64,000 nt of DNA from Alentia gelatinosa (GCA_950022655.1 OX465579.1:138455118-138519117), one strand, 5' to 3'. Numbered from the stretch's first letter, positions 26,472-38,454 are shown. The notes: generated by a model from the letters alone, not told the origin. Numbers and translations: made by a program.

Positions 26472-27283
26472 AGCGCCAGACCCACTAAAGGGCCTGTTTC
26501 ATCTAGCCGACAGCACTTTCGTAAGCGTCGGCCTTGGCCTGGCAGAATTGGCAACTATCTTTTGCTGATTATTGGTGTAAACAGGGCTAATATTATAACC
26601 CTGGCAGTATCTGGTAGCGTCTGTTTCGATTCTGACACCCAGCCGATAATACCCGAAAATGTTAGAAATCTCTGACTTCACCCGATCTCAATCCCACCCC
26701 AAGTCAGCAGTTCTGGTCCTGTAGACTGTAATATGACTTGTTTACAGTTAGATTTCTATTATTTCTCAAAATGATCACCATACACAACGTTTATTTACCT
26801 CAAAAACACCCCCTAACTTCAAACGAACACTCTCAGTAAACAAGCCAGGGGTCAAGGTCGCAGCTTTTAGTTCCTAGTTCGGACACCAGAAGACACCCAC
26901 AGTAAAAAACCTAGCGGATAATGGGTGTACTAGGATCGGCGTGATTCTGGTGTATGGAATCACATTCCCAACGATGCCAGACTGCCCGATGCCCCCGATT
27001 AGTATGTTTGATGCTATTCCATCACACCGACGATACCAGAATAATAAATCAGACACTGTAAGAATCATATTTCGGCTGAGAATTCGTCCAGATGGAACAG
27101 CCCCTTAAGGCGACCAAGCAAATGCATCTGCGATCCATGCGACTGCGAATCCCATGCGATGATATTCAATATATTGAATATTGTCGCAAGGCGATCGCAT
27201 GTCCATGCGAACGTCTGCGAACGTCTGCGAATGTCTGCGCACCCAAATTCGCATGGAAAAATCGCCTTAGTGGATCTGGCGCT
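26472..27283. mobile_element. Family C MITE, copy 1, interrupted by a nested element
   Basis: The left terminus AGCGCCAGACCCAC and the right terminus AGTGGATCTGGCGCT form inverted repeats, flanked by TAA (left) and TTA (right). Without the insertion at 26489-27105 the element is about 200 bp and strongly palindromic: CATGCGA/TCGCATG motifs and three GAAYGTCTGC units lie inside. The 3-bp T/A flanks and lack of coding fit a PIF/Harbinger-type MITE, which is inference. A second copy with perfect TTA flanks is at 33.4 kb. Confidence 0.85.
26489..27105. mobile_element. Family D MITE, copy 1, nested in family C
   Basis: The 617-bp element has termini AGGGCCTGTTTCATCTAGCC and (minus strand) AGGGGCTGTTCCATCTGG. 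It is flanked on both sides by TAA (26486-26488 and 27106-27108). Removing it with one TAA restores CCAC-TAA-GGCGA, which agrees with the uninterrupted arm CCACTAAGACGA of the 33.4 kb family C copy. This documents the insertion event. It is non-coding. Confidence 0.9.
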
Positions 27284-27332
27284 TTACATTCTTCTACCAT
27301 CAACTCAGTTTCCATGTGACGTGACCTCCGAC

Positions 27333-27698
27333 AGGGCCTGTTTCTTCTGGCCGACAGTATTTCTGTGATCGTCGGCTTGGTCCTGGCTGAATCGGCAACA
27401 ATATTTTGCTGATTATGGGTGAAAACAGGCCTACAAAATTCACACTGGCAGCATCTGGTATCCTCTGTTTTGATTCTCACACTCAGCTGGTAGTACTCGA
27501 AAATGTTAGAAATCTCTGGACTTCACCCGATCGCAACTCCCTTTAGTTCCACAGTTCTGGCCCTGCACATTGTAATTTCAAGATGGCCGATGGCACCGAT
27601 CTCACCAGGTTATGGTGTTCCATTACACCAATTGTACCTGATCAGACACTGTCAGAATCACATTTTGGCTGAGAATTCGGCTAGATAGGACAGCCCCT
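27333..27698. mobile_element. Family D MITE, copy 2 (shorter)
   Basis: The same left terminus (AGGGCCTGTTTCTTCTGGCC) and right terminus (GGACAGCCCCT) as copy 1, with shared interior blocks such as AAAATGTTAGAAATCTCTG, CTTCACCCGATC and a TTTTGCTGATTA block. It is 366 bp because part of the interior is missing. The right flank is TAA; the left flank is GAC, so no clean duplication remains. Confidence 0.85.
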
Positions 27699-28059
27699 TA
27701 ATACACATGACCTAATTCTCCACTCTCCGTCAGATGCCTTGTTCAATATGCCCAACACTAGCCGATACTAGTACACCCATATTCTGCTAGGATTTTTTTT
27801 ACTGGTGGTGCCCACTGTTGCCCAGTGCCAGTGTCTAATGTATCCTCTACTGTTTTTGTCTGTCACCGTCTACTCTATCCTATACTGTCGATGGCTGTCA
27901 CCACCCGCTGAAGCCCTAAAATTTTGTCTCTGTTAGAAAATATGGGATTGAATTCTTCTATATAATCTCAATTGTTTACGCAGCCCCTAATACTTGCAGT
28001 TCTAAAGGTCTGGTGCTTCGATCAGGACTCATTGCGCAGATTCAGCACTGCGCGAAACC
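27699..28059. other. No gene
   Basis: A CTGTC-containing imperfect duplication (about 27820-27905, TATCCTMTACTGT) is the only structure seen. Confidence 0.45.
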
Positions 28060-28985
28060 AACTTCTTTATATACGCCCGGCGTATATAGGTATGCTTTTG
28101 CGTTTACAAGGTCGTCCTATTCCCCATGTGTATACGCATCATCTGTAGGCGCCTGATTCATATACGAGGTGTACGAGGCACAACGCGACTAACGAGTATA
28201 CGCCTGATTCATATACGCCTGATTCATATATACGCCTGATTCTGTTGTATTTGCACCACTATCCTATAGTTCCGATGCTACTGGTAGGATATTTCATTTG
28301 CTATTGACCATCCAAGTCTGTATTATATGAAAATTGCAATCTTATATTACCAATTTATTTTATAAAACCTTTATAAAACCTGATTGAGTATAAATTTATT
28401 AATTACACATTACACTCCGGCCCCGAGCCGGCTTGGGGTGGCTGGGGCCGGCCGGGGGCTTCCCTCTGAAGAAAGGCAGAGCGGCACTGCAGGGACAGTG
28501 AGCAAGGACTTCACGAACAAAGGCTGGGGGCTGCCGTGGGCGGGTGGGATTAGGATTTCCAGCTATGAACATTGTGAGACTTCAGAGGGGGAGGGGAGGG
28601 GAGGCAGGGGGTGGTGCGTCAGTGTTGATGGAACCTCTACCAACACCCACGAGTGTGTGTGTGTGTGTGTGGGGGGGGGGGGGGGCGGGTCACAATTTTT
28701 TTAAATATTATATCATATATACGCCCGGTGTATACATGTTGCACAGAGGATATTTCCTCTTGTATACGCCAGGTGTGAAATACAGCCAAGATGCGTCCGT
28801 ATACAAAAGGAAACTGTGTTGTATACGCCTCATACGCTGGTGTGGATTAGAGGTGTATACAAATGAAAACAAGGCAATATACATCCGATACTTGCGCTGC
28901 CGCGACGGCGCATGTAATAATAAAGTTGTTAGCCCCGTGCAGTGCAGTTTAACACGTCAATGGTGAGAACCATATAGTTAAATTA
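28060..28985 (+). mobile_element. Family B dispersed repeat, copy 2
   Basis: Same order of landmarks and same orientation as 7.26-8.2 kb, beginning TAGGTATGCTTTTGCG and ending shortly after GGCGCATGTAATAA and AATGGTGAGA. The middle differs: it contains a G-rich segment with CGGCCGGGGGC and a (GT)n plus poly-G tract at about 28652-28686. The relationship supports mobility over duplication of a whole region, because flanks do not match. Confidence 0.7.
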
Positions 28986-29346
28986 ACTCTCCTCAGATTG
29001 GACCAGATAAAGGTAACTAGAATATATTTATTCAATCTGGTTTGCAACATGCATGACTAATTTTTGACATTATGATAAGCTTGGGTCTAGACTTGGGACT
29101 TACTACTATTCGAAGTAATACGAGCATTCCAGACCGGTATAGCTTCCCCAGGTTTTCTTTTCAGTAAATATATTGGAGAGACTCAACATGGTTGCGATAT
29201 GCTGTCTGCTGTTACTAAATAAGACATTAATAAATCAACCTCGAAATGTACAGATCAATGTCCCACACTGGAGCATGCTCAATACAATATAGCTGCATTG
29301 CCCCTACAAACACGATACTATGAAATAAGAGAAATGAGACTCACTG
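28986..29346. other. No gene
   Basis: AT-rich sequence with nothing recognisable. Confidence 0.5.
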
Positions 29347-29464
29347 TCGATCTGGTTCATTTACGGCACGAGTGTCGTGAGCGGAAGGATACAAGTCAAA
29401 GTCGTAGACTGATGCCTATATCCTTCCGACTTCCGGTCCGGGGCAGTAAATGAACCCAGATCGA
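29347..29464. mobile_element. Hairpin MITE (118 bp)
   Basis: TCGATCTGGTTCATTTACGG at the left is the complement of the right end CAGTAAATGAACCCAGATCGA, with GGAAGGATA also mirrored further inside. Compact foldback element. Confidence 0.85.
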
Positions 29465-30089
29465 AAGCTAGCCCCATTCATCTTTTATGATAGACCTTCA
29501 TGCAGTTATGTTCTTTATACCAAGGTACCATTACTCTACTAGAATATTCCTAGCCAAAACCTTAGAGGTTAGAAAGTAAAACATTAGATAAGTAATCCGA
29601 CCTAGTAGATATATTCGGAATGAGACACACCTCAATGGTTGCTGTTTTTTGAGACAGATATGTAAAAAAAAAAAAAAAGCATTTCAGACTCAAATGCTCT
29701 TATATAAAGATAGGAAAATGTAATGTGAAAACTTTATCACCGAAAGCTTGTACTATGGCCAAAGATTTAGGGATGTGCACAATAATCATAATAAATTATT
29801 TTGTAATTGAAATATCCAGATCACACCATATTTAGTGTGTGACTCTATATATAACAAGAGAATGCTCCAATTCGATATCGTCTTTCTACACAAGTTACAC
29901 TTACCTCATCTTCTGCCATGACCGTCTGCATAGTAAATCCTCTTTAGGAGATGATGTATCTCATATCATGACTATAGTCACTCAATGAGTAATAAAATGT
30001 GCCAAAATACTAACTTTTGAGTCACGTGAGGATCAATGTGAGGGTACCTGTGACTTTTCTCTCGGCTGCACAACTGGTGTGGTTGATTA
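29465..30089. other. No gene
   Basis: A 15-base poly-A run near 29667. No other structure. Confidence 0.5.
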
Positions 30090-30425
30090 TAAGAGGCAGA
30101 ATGACCGGCGACCGGTGTCCGTATCCAGGTAACCACCGATAGCCGCATCAGCTAACGGGGGTGAACACAATGACGTATGTGATAAACAACCACGACTGCT
30201 CTGCAGCAAATATAAGTAAATGTTGTATTGGATATTAATTCATATTTATGTAAACGAGGTTCGTAACTAAGGAACCAGTGGTTACCGCATCAGTAAACTG
30301 GTAGCTACCTGGAAAGCAACCGTGACGTGGTAGGAGGAGCAGCTCGGGCCCCCGAGGTGAATAAACTGTGAGCAGCTCATTGGCTGAATTTATATAACCG
30401 GAGTTATATAATTATATATATATAT
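30090..30425 (-). mobile_element. Family A element, copy 3 (two core modules)
   Basis: Read on the minus strand, a TA-rich start is followed by GCCAATGAGCTGCTCAC, TTTATTCACCTCGG, a CACGTCAC box and CTGATGCGGTAACC. About 170 bp further on a second diverged module repeats the TGATGCGG/GGTTACCTGG block. It may be a tandem or nested pair. The 5' side faces the (TA)n array at 30.5 kb. Confidence 0.6.
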
Positions 30426-30509
30426 GTATATATAGGGCGAGATAATGTAAGTCAACAGAAGTTACCCGAATCAATCCACCCTGGCAACTAACTTTCGTCA
30501 CTACCCATT

Positions 30510-30511
<2 letters not shown>

Positions 30512-30590
<79 letters not shown>

Positions 30591-30600
30591 CATATATATA
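30512..30600. repeat. (TA)n microsatellite
   Basis: Alternating TA with a few interruptions (TATG, TATC) near the right end. Confidence 0.97.
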
Positions 30601-33448
30601 ATCATTGTAATAGCAATACTTGATTCTACAATTGAATGAGGTGTTGATGAACAAGACACTGATGAAATACTGTGAATGAGCGACTCACTTTCCGAATACG
30701 TGTCTCCGTAGATACCTACAGCGAATTCATCGGGACCTAGGATTATGCTTTTTCTGAATGACTTGGAGTTGGTTTCACCGAGAGAACCTTTTCCTACCTC
30801 ACTTGTTCTACACATAAATAGTTTCAGCTGAAATTAAATTTGAAAACCTGTATCAATTATGCTGTGGTTGGTAATATTTCCCTTTCACTATCGCTATACA
30901 AGCAATGCGGAAGTGTAGTTAGAATAAATGCGAAGCACCCTTCAGCCTCTATCTTGTGTGTAGATAAGTATTGACAAGGTTTAGTAAACATGTTCTTGTT
31001 GTCGTATACATTCACATAGATGGTAAAAAAGGTTATCGTCGCCGCATACCACAGAACATGTGTTCCCAGTATAATATTTGTAGGACAAAAGCTGTTGTTG
31101 ATTCTGAGGAAGCATGAACTGTTTACTATAGAGATCTGAGGAAAGCATTCTTCTTCATAGCGGTGCTTCTCTCTAATGCCTCATTATTGGTGTCTGTTGG
31201 GGAGAAATGCGGACCCCTAGAGGTTTGTGGCGCCACCACTTCTCAGACTTGTACACGTATTCTTTTGACTGGAAACGCTAACCATGTACATGAAGTCCAA
31301 CAATATGTTCAAACATTCTGCTAGACAGGTCATAATGACAGATGGAGGTATTTGAAAAGAAATCCTCTGATTTGACTTCCATCTAAGACTACAATATTGT
31401 GGAAGGGTTAACAGACCTCTGTAATGATTTTAGATCGCATAAATTTAATGCCATTGAGGTATCATGATAAGCACTTTATTACCGTAATCCAACAGTTTAA
31501 TGAACAAGGTATGCCGTCTAGCTTTAAACGATTAAGACTAGAAAACTCTTAAACCAATTACTTTTCGTAATCTTTCAAATTTCCCCTACTAATTCAACTA
31601 CATTAGTAATGCGACTACATACGATCAAAACCATAGATGGTGATGTTAATGGAGGTACATTTCCCATCAGTTGAATATTGGATGACGACCTGAATGAGTT
31701 TATACAATGAGCCATTTCGAGGGTCATGCATTTCTCCCATTTCTTTCAAAGCTATCCATTAGAAAGGTACTCATTAAACCCAAGGTAGGTGGGACTGGGT
31801 ACAAAACAATAAGGCATACTAAGTAGATGTCATTCGACAACGGAAACTCACGCATTGATAGTTTATCAACTATTCAGGATATTTGATATAGACTTGTTTA
31901 CACGTCTTTGCCATATAATGTGATGAACAATGTCTGGTCCTTTATCTATCAACAAACCATAATAGATGATGAATCCCAGCCATGCTTTTCTTCGTCATCC
32001 GTTTCGAATTTATTCTCTTTGATATGACACTCGCTATAGTTATATTAATGCAACATATTTATCTAATAGGACAGAATGCGTGGACTTCGGTTGATATGAC
32101 CAAGTGTAATTCTCATATGTGATTGCATTAGTAGAATATTTGTATTAATGAGCCCAATTGATTTTATATAAACGTTCTCCAAAGAAGGTACTAAGACAAG
32201 ATAATACTAAGTCGCTGAATAGTATGCTGATATATCCTCAGCTACTTTTTCATTTTAATGTGACAAATCATGAAAGTAGATGGAATGTTTTCGGTGTATA
32301 CCAATATATAAACAAAAATAGTAAAAGAGAGTATGCTCAATTTAGAGAGTACATGCTAGAATCGTTTAAGACAATATGTTGTTGGACAAAGTAAAAAAGG
32401 AAGAGCAACAAGGTAAATATCAGGTTTATTGTACTCCCTCATTCAAGAAATGATTCCCCATATTTCTTACTGCCTATTATTCCATGAAATATCAATCTAC
32501 AATTTCAGCTGAAATCTCCTTTGATATAAATACTACGAGGGATTTTCACATGCACAACATGGGCTATTGTATTTTATATTATTTATCCTCAATGCACCAA
32601 AAGGCGTGGTTGTGCCCAGCATACCCAAGGTAAGGCTTACTTCAATGCTGCAATTACTACCTCATTTGGGTGATGATGGGATAACAGAGACGTCTCTTTG
32701 TTGTAATATATCACTGTGTTTACAGGCCCCTATATATTCACATCCCTATTTCAAGACAAGCCAATCTACCTATAACGGGTAGCACGCCAGGCAGGAGGGT
32801 AGCATTAGTCTGTGTCTGCACGTGATGCTGTGAAGACTCAGTGCACATGGGCCATTCCTGATTCCTATTTACCCATCTGATTTCTTATTTGCTCGTCCTT
32901 GTCGCTCCCACTTTTCCGTGCCTAAGCTGCTCTGTCAGTGCTGGCCATCTCCGCCACCTTACTTCACTCACCATTGCAGTATATCTCCACAGAAATAGCA
33001 CCCTATCCCTGCATAGCTTCACATCAAAGTAGGGATCTAGTCTACCTCCAATCAGGTGACACCATTGGCATGCCAAAAGGAAGGTTGATCATAAATCTTA
33101 AAACTAAAAGCAATATCGGATAATTCACCTTAAGATTTGAAACCAATGGCAATCTCATAGAGGCTGTAGAACACATGTCTAACTTATAAATAGGGGTCAT
33201 TGCGCTAGTTTTTGATTTAGAGATCAATACCATTATGACATTATGATACTATACATAGAAAGTCTAAAAGGTTGGATCTCAAGGAGAACTACTCCTTAGG
33301 AGAATATAGAAGATGTGTAGTGCCGGTCATTTAACTGCTAAAGATTATAAATCACAATCCTTGTTTTTAAATGACGTTCCAGGAGATTTCCTTTATAGAT
33401 CAGGCTAATGTACAGAGGCCTATTCTACCTATCATGTGAGGACATTTA
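30601..33448. other. No supported gene
   Basis: Scattered short open frames show no family motif or coherent splice pattern. I see no structured repeat. Confidence 0.45.
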
Positions 33449-34265
33449 AGCGCCAAATCCACTAAGACGATTTTTCATGCGAATTAGCGTTCGTCGACGT
33501 TCGCATAGAGACCGCTCGGTTGCATAAGATTCGCATGAAAAATCGCTTCAGTGGATCAGGCAGTCGCATAGAATGCGCTTGGTGCTCCCATGGTTCGTGC
33601 AAATTCCCATGGCCATGCGATTGCCTTGCGACATTGTTAAAAATATGAAATATTATCACATGGGATTCGCACGGTCGCACATAGTCGCATCAATGTTTCA
33701 TAATACCGCTAGGAGCAGTGGGATCGCGTGCAGTTCCTTTATATCCTACAAGGTGGAAACATGTTGGTTATGTGACCTAGGCAGTGGCCATACACATCAA
33801 GGTCCCCGTAAGAACACTCTGTACATGACTCAAAACAGTCTTTCAAGTCTTGTATTAGTCTTGCAACAGTCATGTATCAGCCTTACAACAGTGATACAAC
33901 AGTCTCATATTAGCCTTACAACAGTCTTACAAGTCTTGTATCAGTCTTACTGCAGTCTTGCAACAGTCTTTTGTCAGTTTTATAACAGCCTTGCAACAGT
34001 CTTGCAACAGTCTTGCAATAGTCTTGCAACAGTCTTGAATCAGTCTCACAAGTGTCTCATATTAGCCTTACAACAGTCTTACAACAGTCTTGTATCAACC
34101 CTAAAACAGTCTTACAGCATGACTTTCGTGTTAGCGGATCTGAACAATCGCTGTAGTTGATCTGGTGTTCGCACGTCGTTCGCATGACAGTCGCGCGGTC
34201 GCACAGTCGCATGGATCGCACATGGATTCGCATGAAAACTCCGTCGTCTCAGTGGATTTGACGCT
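33449..34265. mobile_element. Family C MITE, copy 2, with internal minisatellite
   Basis: Termini AGCGCCAAATCCACT and AGTGGATTTGACGCT are inverted repeats flanked on both sides by TTA (33446-33448 and 34266-34268), a perfect 3-bp duplication. The first 110 bp already form a small complete palindrome whose second arm, AAAAATCGCTTCAGTGGATC, ends near 33560. The centre holds a minisatellite. The frames across it are not genes. Confidence 0.88.
33830..34125. repeat. CAGTCTTRCAA-type minisatellite inside family C
   Basis: Degenerate units of about 11-15 bp based on ACAGTCTTGCA or AGCCTTACAA run for about 300 bp. A 195-codon frame across the region (Gln/Ser/Leu repeats) is a by-product. Confidence 0.85.
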
Positions 34266-34391
34266 TTATTCTGTTTCGGGCATACATCCTTTCAGGCGTT
34301 GGGGGACGTCGTAGTATCAGGAGATCTTGCAAGGGCTTGAGGGTTTTGGCGCCGTCGGAAGCATCAATTGACTGCTCCATACTGGTGCAAT

Positions 34392-34989
34392 CTAGTACTG
34401 CTCCAGTTGTTGTAGCTGTTGAGGAGGGAGCTGAACCGACGAACGCCGCGCCGACCCCGTCGATGACCTTATGTCCGACCCTGTCGCCGAACCGGTCGCC
34501 AACCCTGTCGCCGCCCTGTCAGGTACCGTTGTCAGTGCTGGTCTTATGCTGTATGTCATAACCATATCATAGAAGGCATCTGCTGACATAATTCCTGAAA
34601 GCATGGAGTGATATAACATATACATGGATCATAGAACAAGATACACTGATCCATCCATCAAATATTTCCTTAGCTGCGCTCAATCAACAAATATTTGGCG
34701 AGTAACTTTTTAGATAGTTTATTGACAAAAGGTAATGACTGCTTCAGTTATCAAGGCTTCCTGTAATACCTTTCTTTCAAAATTTTTATCATCATTTTTT
34801 CCTTTAGTTTGTTAATATTTACTGAATCTGATTTTGGCAAAATAGCCTACCTTTTCTAATTTTCCTGACAGCACCACCCACCGCCAGTCTGACCGTATCA
34901 CGATCCTCCTCGGGTGGGGTAGTAGATCTCGTGCCCCTTTTCTTTCCCTTTTTTCTTTCAAACTTGGACAGATCCACCAGAATGTCCAT
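34392..34989 (-). CDS. Unrecognised two-exon gene model (113 aa)
   Basis: Exon 1 (34989-34851) starts at an ATG in strong context (AACCATGG) and encodes 46 residues: MDILVDLSKFERKKGKRKG, an acidic PPEEDRD patch, then LAVGGAVRKIRK. It ends at AAAAG|GTAGGC after codon position 1. A fair acceptor (CATGCTTTCAG|GA) starts exon 2 at 34594 in the compatible phase, giving Gly at the junction. Exon 2 encodes IMSADAFYDMVMTYSIRP, a TG-rich repeat stretch and a Gln-rich end, QQLQQLEQY, before a stop at 34392. The basic N-terminus could be a nuclear signal. I recognise no family. The start lies 5 bp from the inverted-repeat element at 34995-35550. It could be a host gene, an accessory ORF of a transposon, or a remnant; the matching splice phase is the main support. 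Confidence 0.4.
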
Positions 34990-34994
34990 GGTTA

Positions 34995-35550
34995 CTGTTT
35001 TTTAGTCGAGACAATCGTTAGTACTGTAGGATCATCCAGCGAATGTACGACAGTTTGGAAGACAAAAGATGACCAGTGTCGTATAGACCTTGTCGTAGCG
35101 CGCCACAGGAGAACGGCGCTAAAATGGTCGTTCGGAACGATTGTTGTTCTGAACGAAATCCATAGTAGTAGGCATGGCGTTATGTATTCACGACAATCGT
35201 TAAAAGCGACGAATAAAAATTGCGGAGCATCGGAGTAGGTTATGCACAAGTTGACTGAGTGGTGACTGAAAAATTAACCCCAAAATATTTTTTAATTTCA
35301 ACAAATTTTAGCATCTTAAAAAAAAAATTATAACTGCCCATTATACCTGTCCACAACTGTCTTGGGTTGCGACACTTTGACCGACAAATTCACCTATAAT
35401 ACCCTACGATTATTACTACTATAGGACACCTCTAACCGCCCTACGTGTCGTAGACAGACGATCGTTGGACTATCCTCTACGATCATACGTCTATAGGAGA
35501 TTGACGCCTAGAAAATGTCGTTATGAACGATTGTCGTGACTGAAAAACAG
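34995..35550. mobile_element. Inverted-repeat element F (about 556 bp)
   Basis: The left end CTGTTTTTTAGTCGAGACAA and the right end (minus strand) CTGTTTTTCAGTCACGACAA, both followed by TCGTT, form terminal inverted repeats. The motif GACAATCGTT recurs inside near 35190. It has no coding capacity. Flanks are TTA (left) and GAC (right), so no target duplication is preserved. It sits directly upstream of the minus-strand ATG at 34989. Confidence 0.75.
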
Positions 35551-36540
35551 GACCTAGCCATCCACAGAATATATTTGAACCCGACCACCCACATTCTATC
35601 TAGGGCTTTTTATAATCATGCCATGCTTACAGCATAATTCCTCACCATGGAATCTACATCGTAGATATTTATTGTGTTAATAAATTGTTCTATTCCAGTT
35701 CGCCTCCAGATATCTCGTGTGTAGGGTATTCATGTATTATGTTTAGATAAATACAACGATAAAACACCTTCTTTGTGTGATGTTCATGTATTCTATTGAG
35801 AAACAAAAAGATAAAGGATCTTCAGTATAGGGTATTTGACAAAAGACGCTCAACTTAGGGTATTCGTGTATGATAGAAAGGAGCAGTAGAGGAGCTTCTC
35901 TAGATCCTATTGTTTTGCACTCGGGTTCCGGTGTAAGTGGCACAAACCTGATATCTGTCTACCTGCGCCCACCACCACTTGCAGGATAATATTCCTCTAA
36001 ACAATAAACATGTCCCAGCAAATACCAGGCAGAGGGTGCTGTGGGCGTGACCTTGTTCGACCATGACCCCTCTCAAGCTCTTCCAGTTGGGGACAGGCTT
36101 TTACGTTCCCACACTGATAAGCCCGAAACGTCTCTCTGAGCCTCTACACTTGGTGTTTTCCATGTGCATGGCAGAACTGCATTTCATTTAGTTCACCCAC
36201 CTAATTTGTCAAAACAATACGGCATCTATGTTTGAAGGGCTGGCGACCACCTACTACGATAGAAATTTAGACTTACCGATATGGCACCGATGCAAAAAGC
36301 AAATATCGGAGACGTATCAGGAAGGTTGAAAGTCATAGATATGTCTAGACATGCCAATCCAGCACGCATCGTAAGGGATTTTTCTGGTGCCTAATCGCAG
36401 AAACGTGGTCAACTGCCCTGATATTAGGTGACCTTCTGACGCGATTTTGAATTTTTATCTGGAGGTACATCATAGACCATATCGGAGCCATATCGTAGTA
36501 GGTGGACAGCGGGCCTAACATTTGATTCTATAGAGTCTAC
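35551..36540. other. No supported gene
   Basis: Imperfect GGGTATTCATGTAT-type repeats occur between about 35725 and 35870. Nothing else is recognisable. Confidence 0.45.
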
Positions 36541-36890
36541 GGTAATGCCCCAGTCACACTGGCATAAAATAATGCCCAAGTCACACTGGTTTAAACAACG
36601 GCGTTTTCCCGTGTGCGCATGTCTACGTTCTTCTACGCATTTTGAAATATACAAATACTCGGCGATGCGCGGGAAAACATGGAGATGCGTAAATGAAAGT
36701 CGGAATGCTTAAACGAACGTAAACAAAATGCAGAAAAAAATCGGTGTCAGAATGAATTTTAACAATTTTGGACTTATCTTTATGCATTTTGAATGCGTAA
36801 ATAAACGCCCTAAAACGCCACAATACGTACTGAGGCGTAAATAAGCGTTGATGAACATTGAGACACGTACTAAAACGTTCAAGCAAAGCA
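36541..36890. repeat. Transposon-like repeat with duplicated CAGTCACACTGG terminus
   Basis: AATGCCCMAGTCACACTGG occurs twice in tandem (about 36543-36590). After it come several TACGCATTTTGAA and GCGTAAATAAACG motifs in both orientations, as in a decayed palindromic MITE. I could not find the opposite terminus. Confidence 0.5.
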
Positions 36891-37910
36891 AACAGATATG
36901 TTCCAAATCCGCAGCCTATACGTGGTGCTCATGGTTTAAAATCATTTATGAAGCTAGTATCCTATGGAGGAAATATAAATCTATGTTTAAATATGATACA
37001 AATATGATACAAAATATGATAAATCAAAACAACTCATATGCACCCTGCCATTCTGTCTATAAATGCATTCAATATCCATAGAATCATTCGATTAGTTCAT
37101 ATCCCTATTCTCAGAATTAACATCAATGGGAAACTGCTCATAGATAGTGTCCTAGGCTATTCCTGGGCAGAGTATGTAGCAAATGTCATCTCGATCAAGA
37201 TAAAAATGTAATACATAATTTCCGCAATGATCACCATAGACATTTCATCCTCTTACGCATACCATAATCGCCACGAGGGTTGGGGTCTAGAGAGGACAAC
37301 GCCCTTTCTCGGGTGAACGAACTTGCCCTAATCAGGCAGGGTACGCACTTGGCAACCACAACGACTGACCTATGTATAGAATTCAAGGAGTCATTGTAGG
37401 AGAAAGGAGAAGGGTGCCTTCAAAAGGAGAAGCAAATGATGACAATGACAGTGGGAGGGGGGAGGGCTGGTGAGGGTATAGTAAGCCCTTGCTCTGTAGA
37501 GAAGTCAACAGGATCCCGCGAGAAGGAGCGAGACGAACACGACAAGACGTGGAACGCTTTGTTGCGAAGCGGAACGAAGGAGAAGGCGGGAAGGGTGTGT
37601 GTGTCTGATGGTCGCCTTCTCCTGTTGGTCCTCCCGGGGAGGGGAGACATGCGGGGGCTGGGGTGTTACTCAGTCTGGCCCCTTTGATCATACGGTGTGT
37701 GAGAAGCTCAGAGGCAGTGAAGAGATAGGCGCTCGCAGTCTCTTTTGTTTTATGTAGTTTTTGTTGGTCTTCTGCTATCCGCTGGCCATATGTGGAGACA
37801 TCTGCTCACCCTGGTGCTTTCTATACTTATACTATCACCTGCGCATCTTTTCCCACCATCAACTATACTGATAACATTGAGGTTATTCTACCAGTTACCT
37901 TAAACCAGCC

Positions 37911-37912
<2 letters not shown>
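36891..37912. other. No recognised gene
   Basis: About 37400-37690 is somewhat richer in G and open on both strands, but the translations are low-complexity and match no family I know. Confidence 0.4.
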
Positions 37913-37995
<83 letters not shown>

Positions 37996-37998
37996 TAT
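37913..37998. repeat. (TA)n microsatellite, left flank of family A copy 4
   Basis: About 85 bases of alternating TA that end exactly where family A sequence begins. Confidence 0.97.
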
Positions 37999-38392
37999 GT
38001 CTAATTATAAGTATTATATGAATATAAATTGTAGGGGGCCTCACCTCTCTCCTACTCATGGTTACAATTTGTTACAACCGGTATCCGTGGTTTCTGGTTA
38101 CTGGGAGTTATGGTTACTTGTTGTCGCGGGTTACCGTGGTTACGGGACCAGTGACGTAACCGAATACGCATTAACGGTCAGTCAGCTTATCGATATCTAA
38201 CCACAAGCACGTATTTTAATCTTAGTTATTTCGGTGTATTTTTGACTGTTTGTACTAGGATTTTTTATGAAGCTGTGTATTTATATATTTAATAAAGCCT
38301 GTATTTATTGTTGATGCCTCCAAATACGTCGTTGTGTCTATATCATGATATTCATCTACTCATTTATTATATCTACTCAATACCCCCGTATC

Positions 38393-38395
<3 letters not shown>
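37999..38395 (+). mobile_element. Family A element, copy 4, inside a (TA)n array
   Basis: This copy of about 400 bp is bounded on both sides by long TA arrays, as if it had inserted into one array. It has a diverged CAACCGGTATCCGTGGTTTC and GGTTACCGTGGTTACGGGAC core, then TTTTAATCTTAG, a polyadenylation-type AATAAAGCCTGT at about 38290, and a 3' part (TTGATGCCTCC, GTCGTTGTGTCT) ending ATATT at the next TA array. It has no ORF. The 3' part resembles that of the 48.9 kb copy. Confidence 0.65.

Positions 38396-38454
<59 letters not shown>
38396..38454. repeat. (TA)n microsatellite, right flank of family A copy 4
   Basis: About 59 bases of alternating TA directly after the family A 3' end, followed by a short TATG run. 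Confidence 0.97.

Noticed and set aside
33573..34160. 195-codon frame, the longest in the window
   Set aside because: Its Gln/Ser/Leu repeats come from the minisatellite inside family C copy 2.
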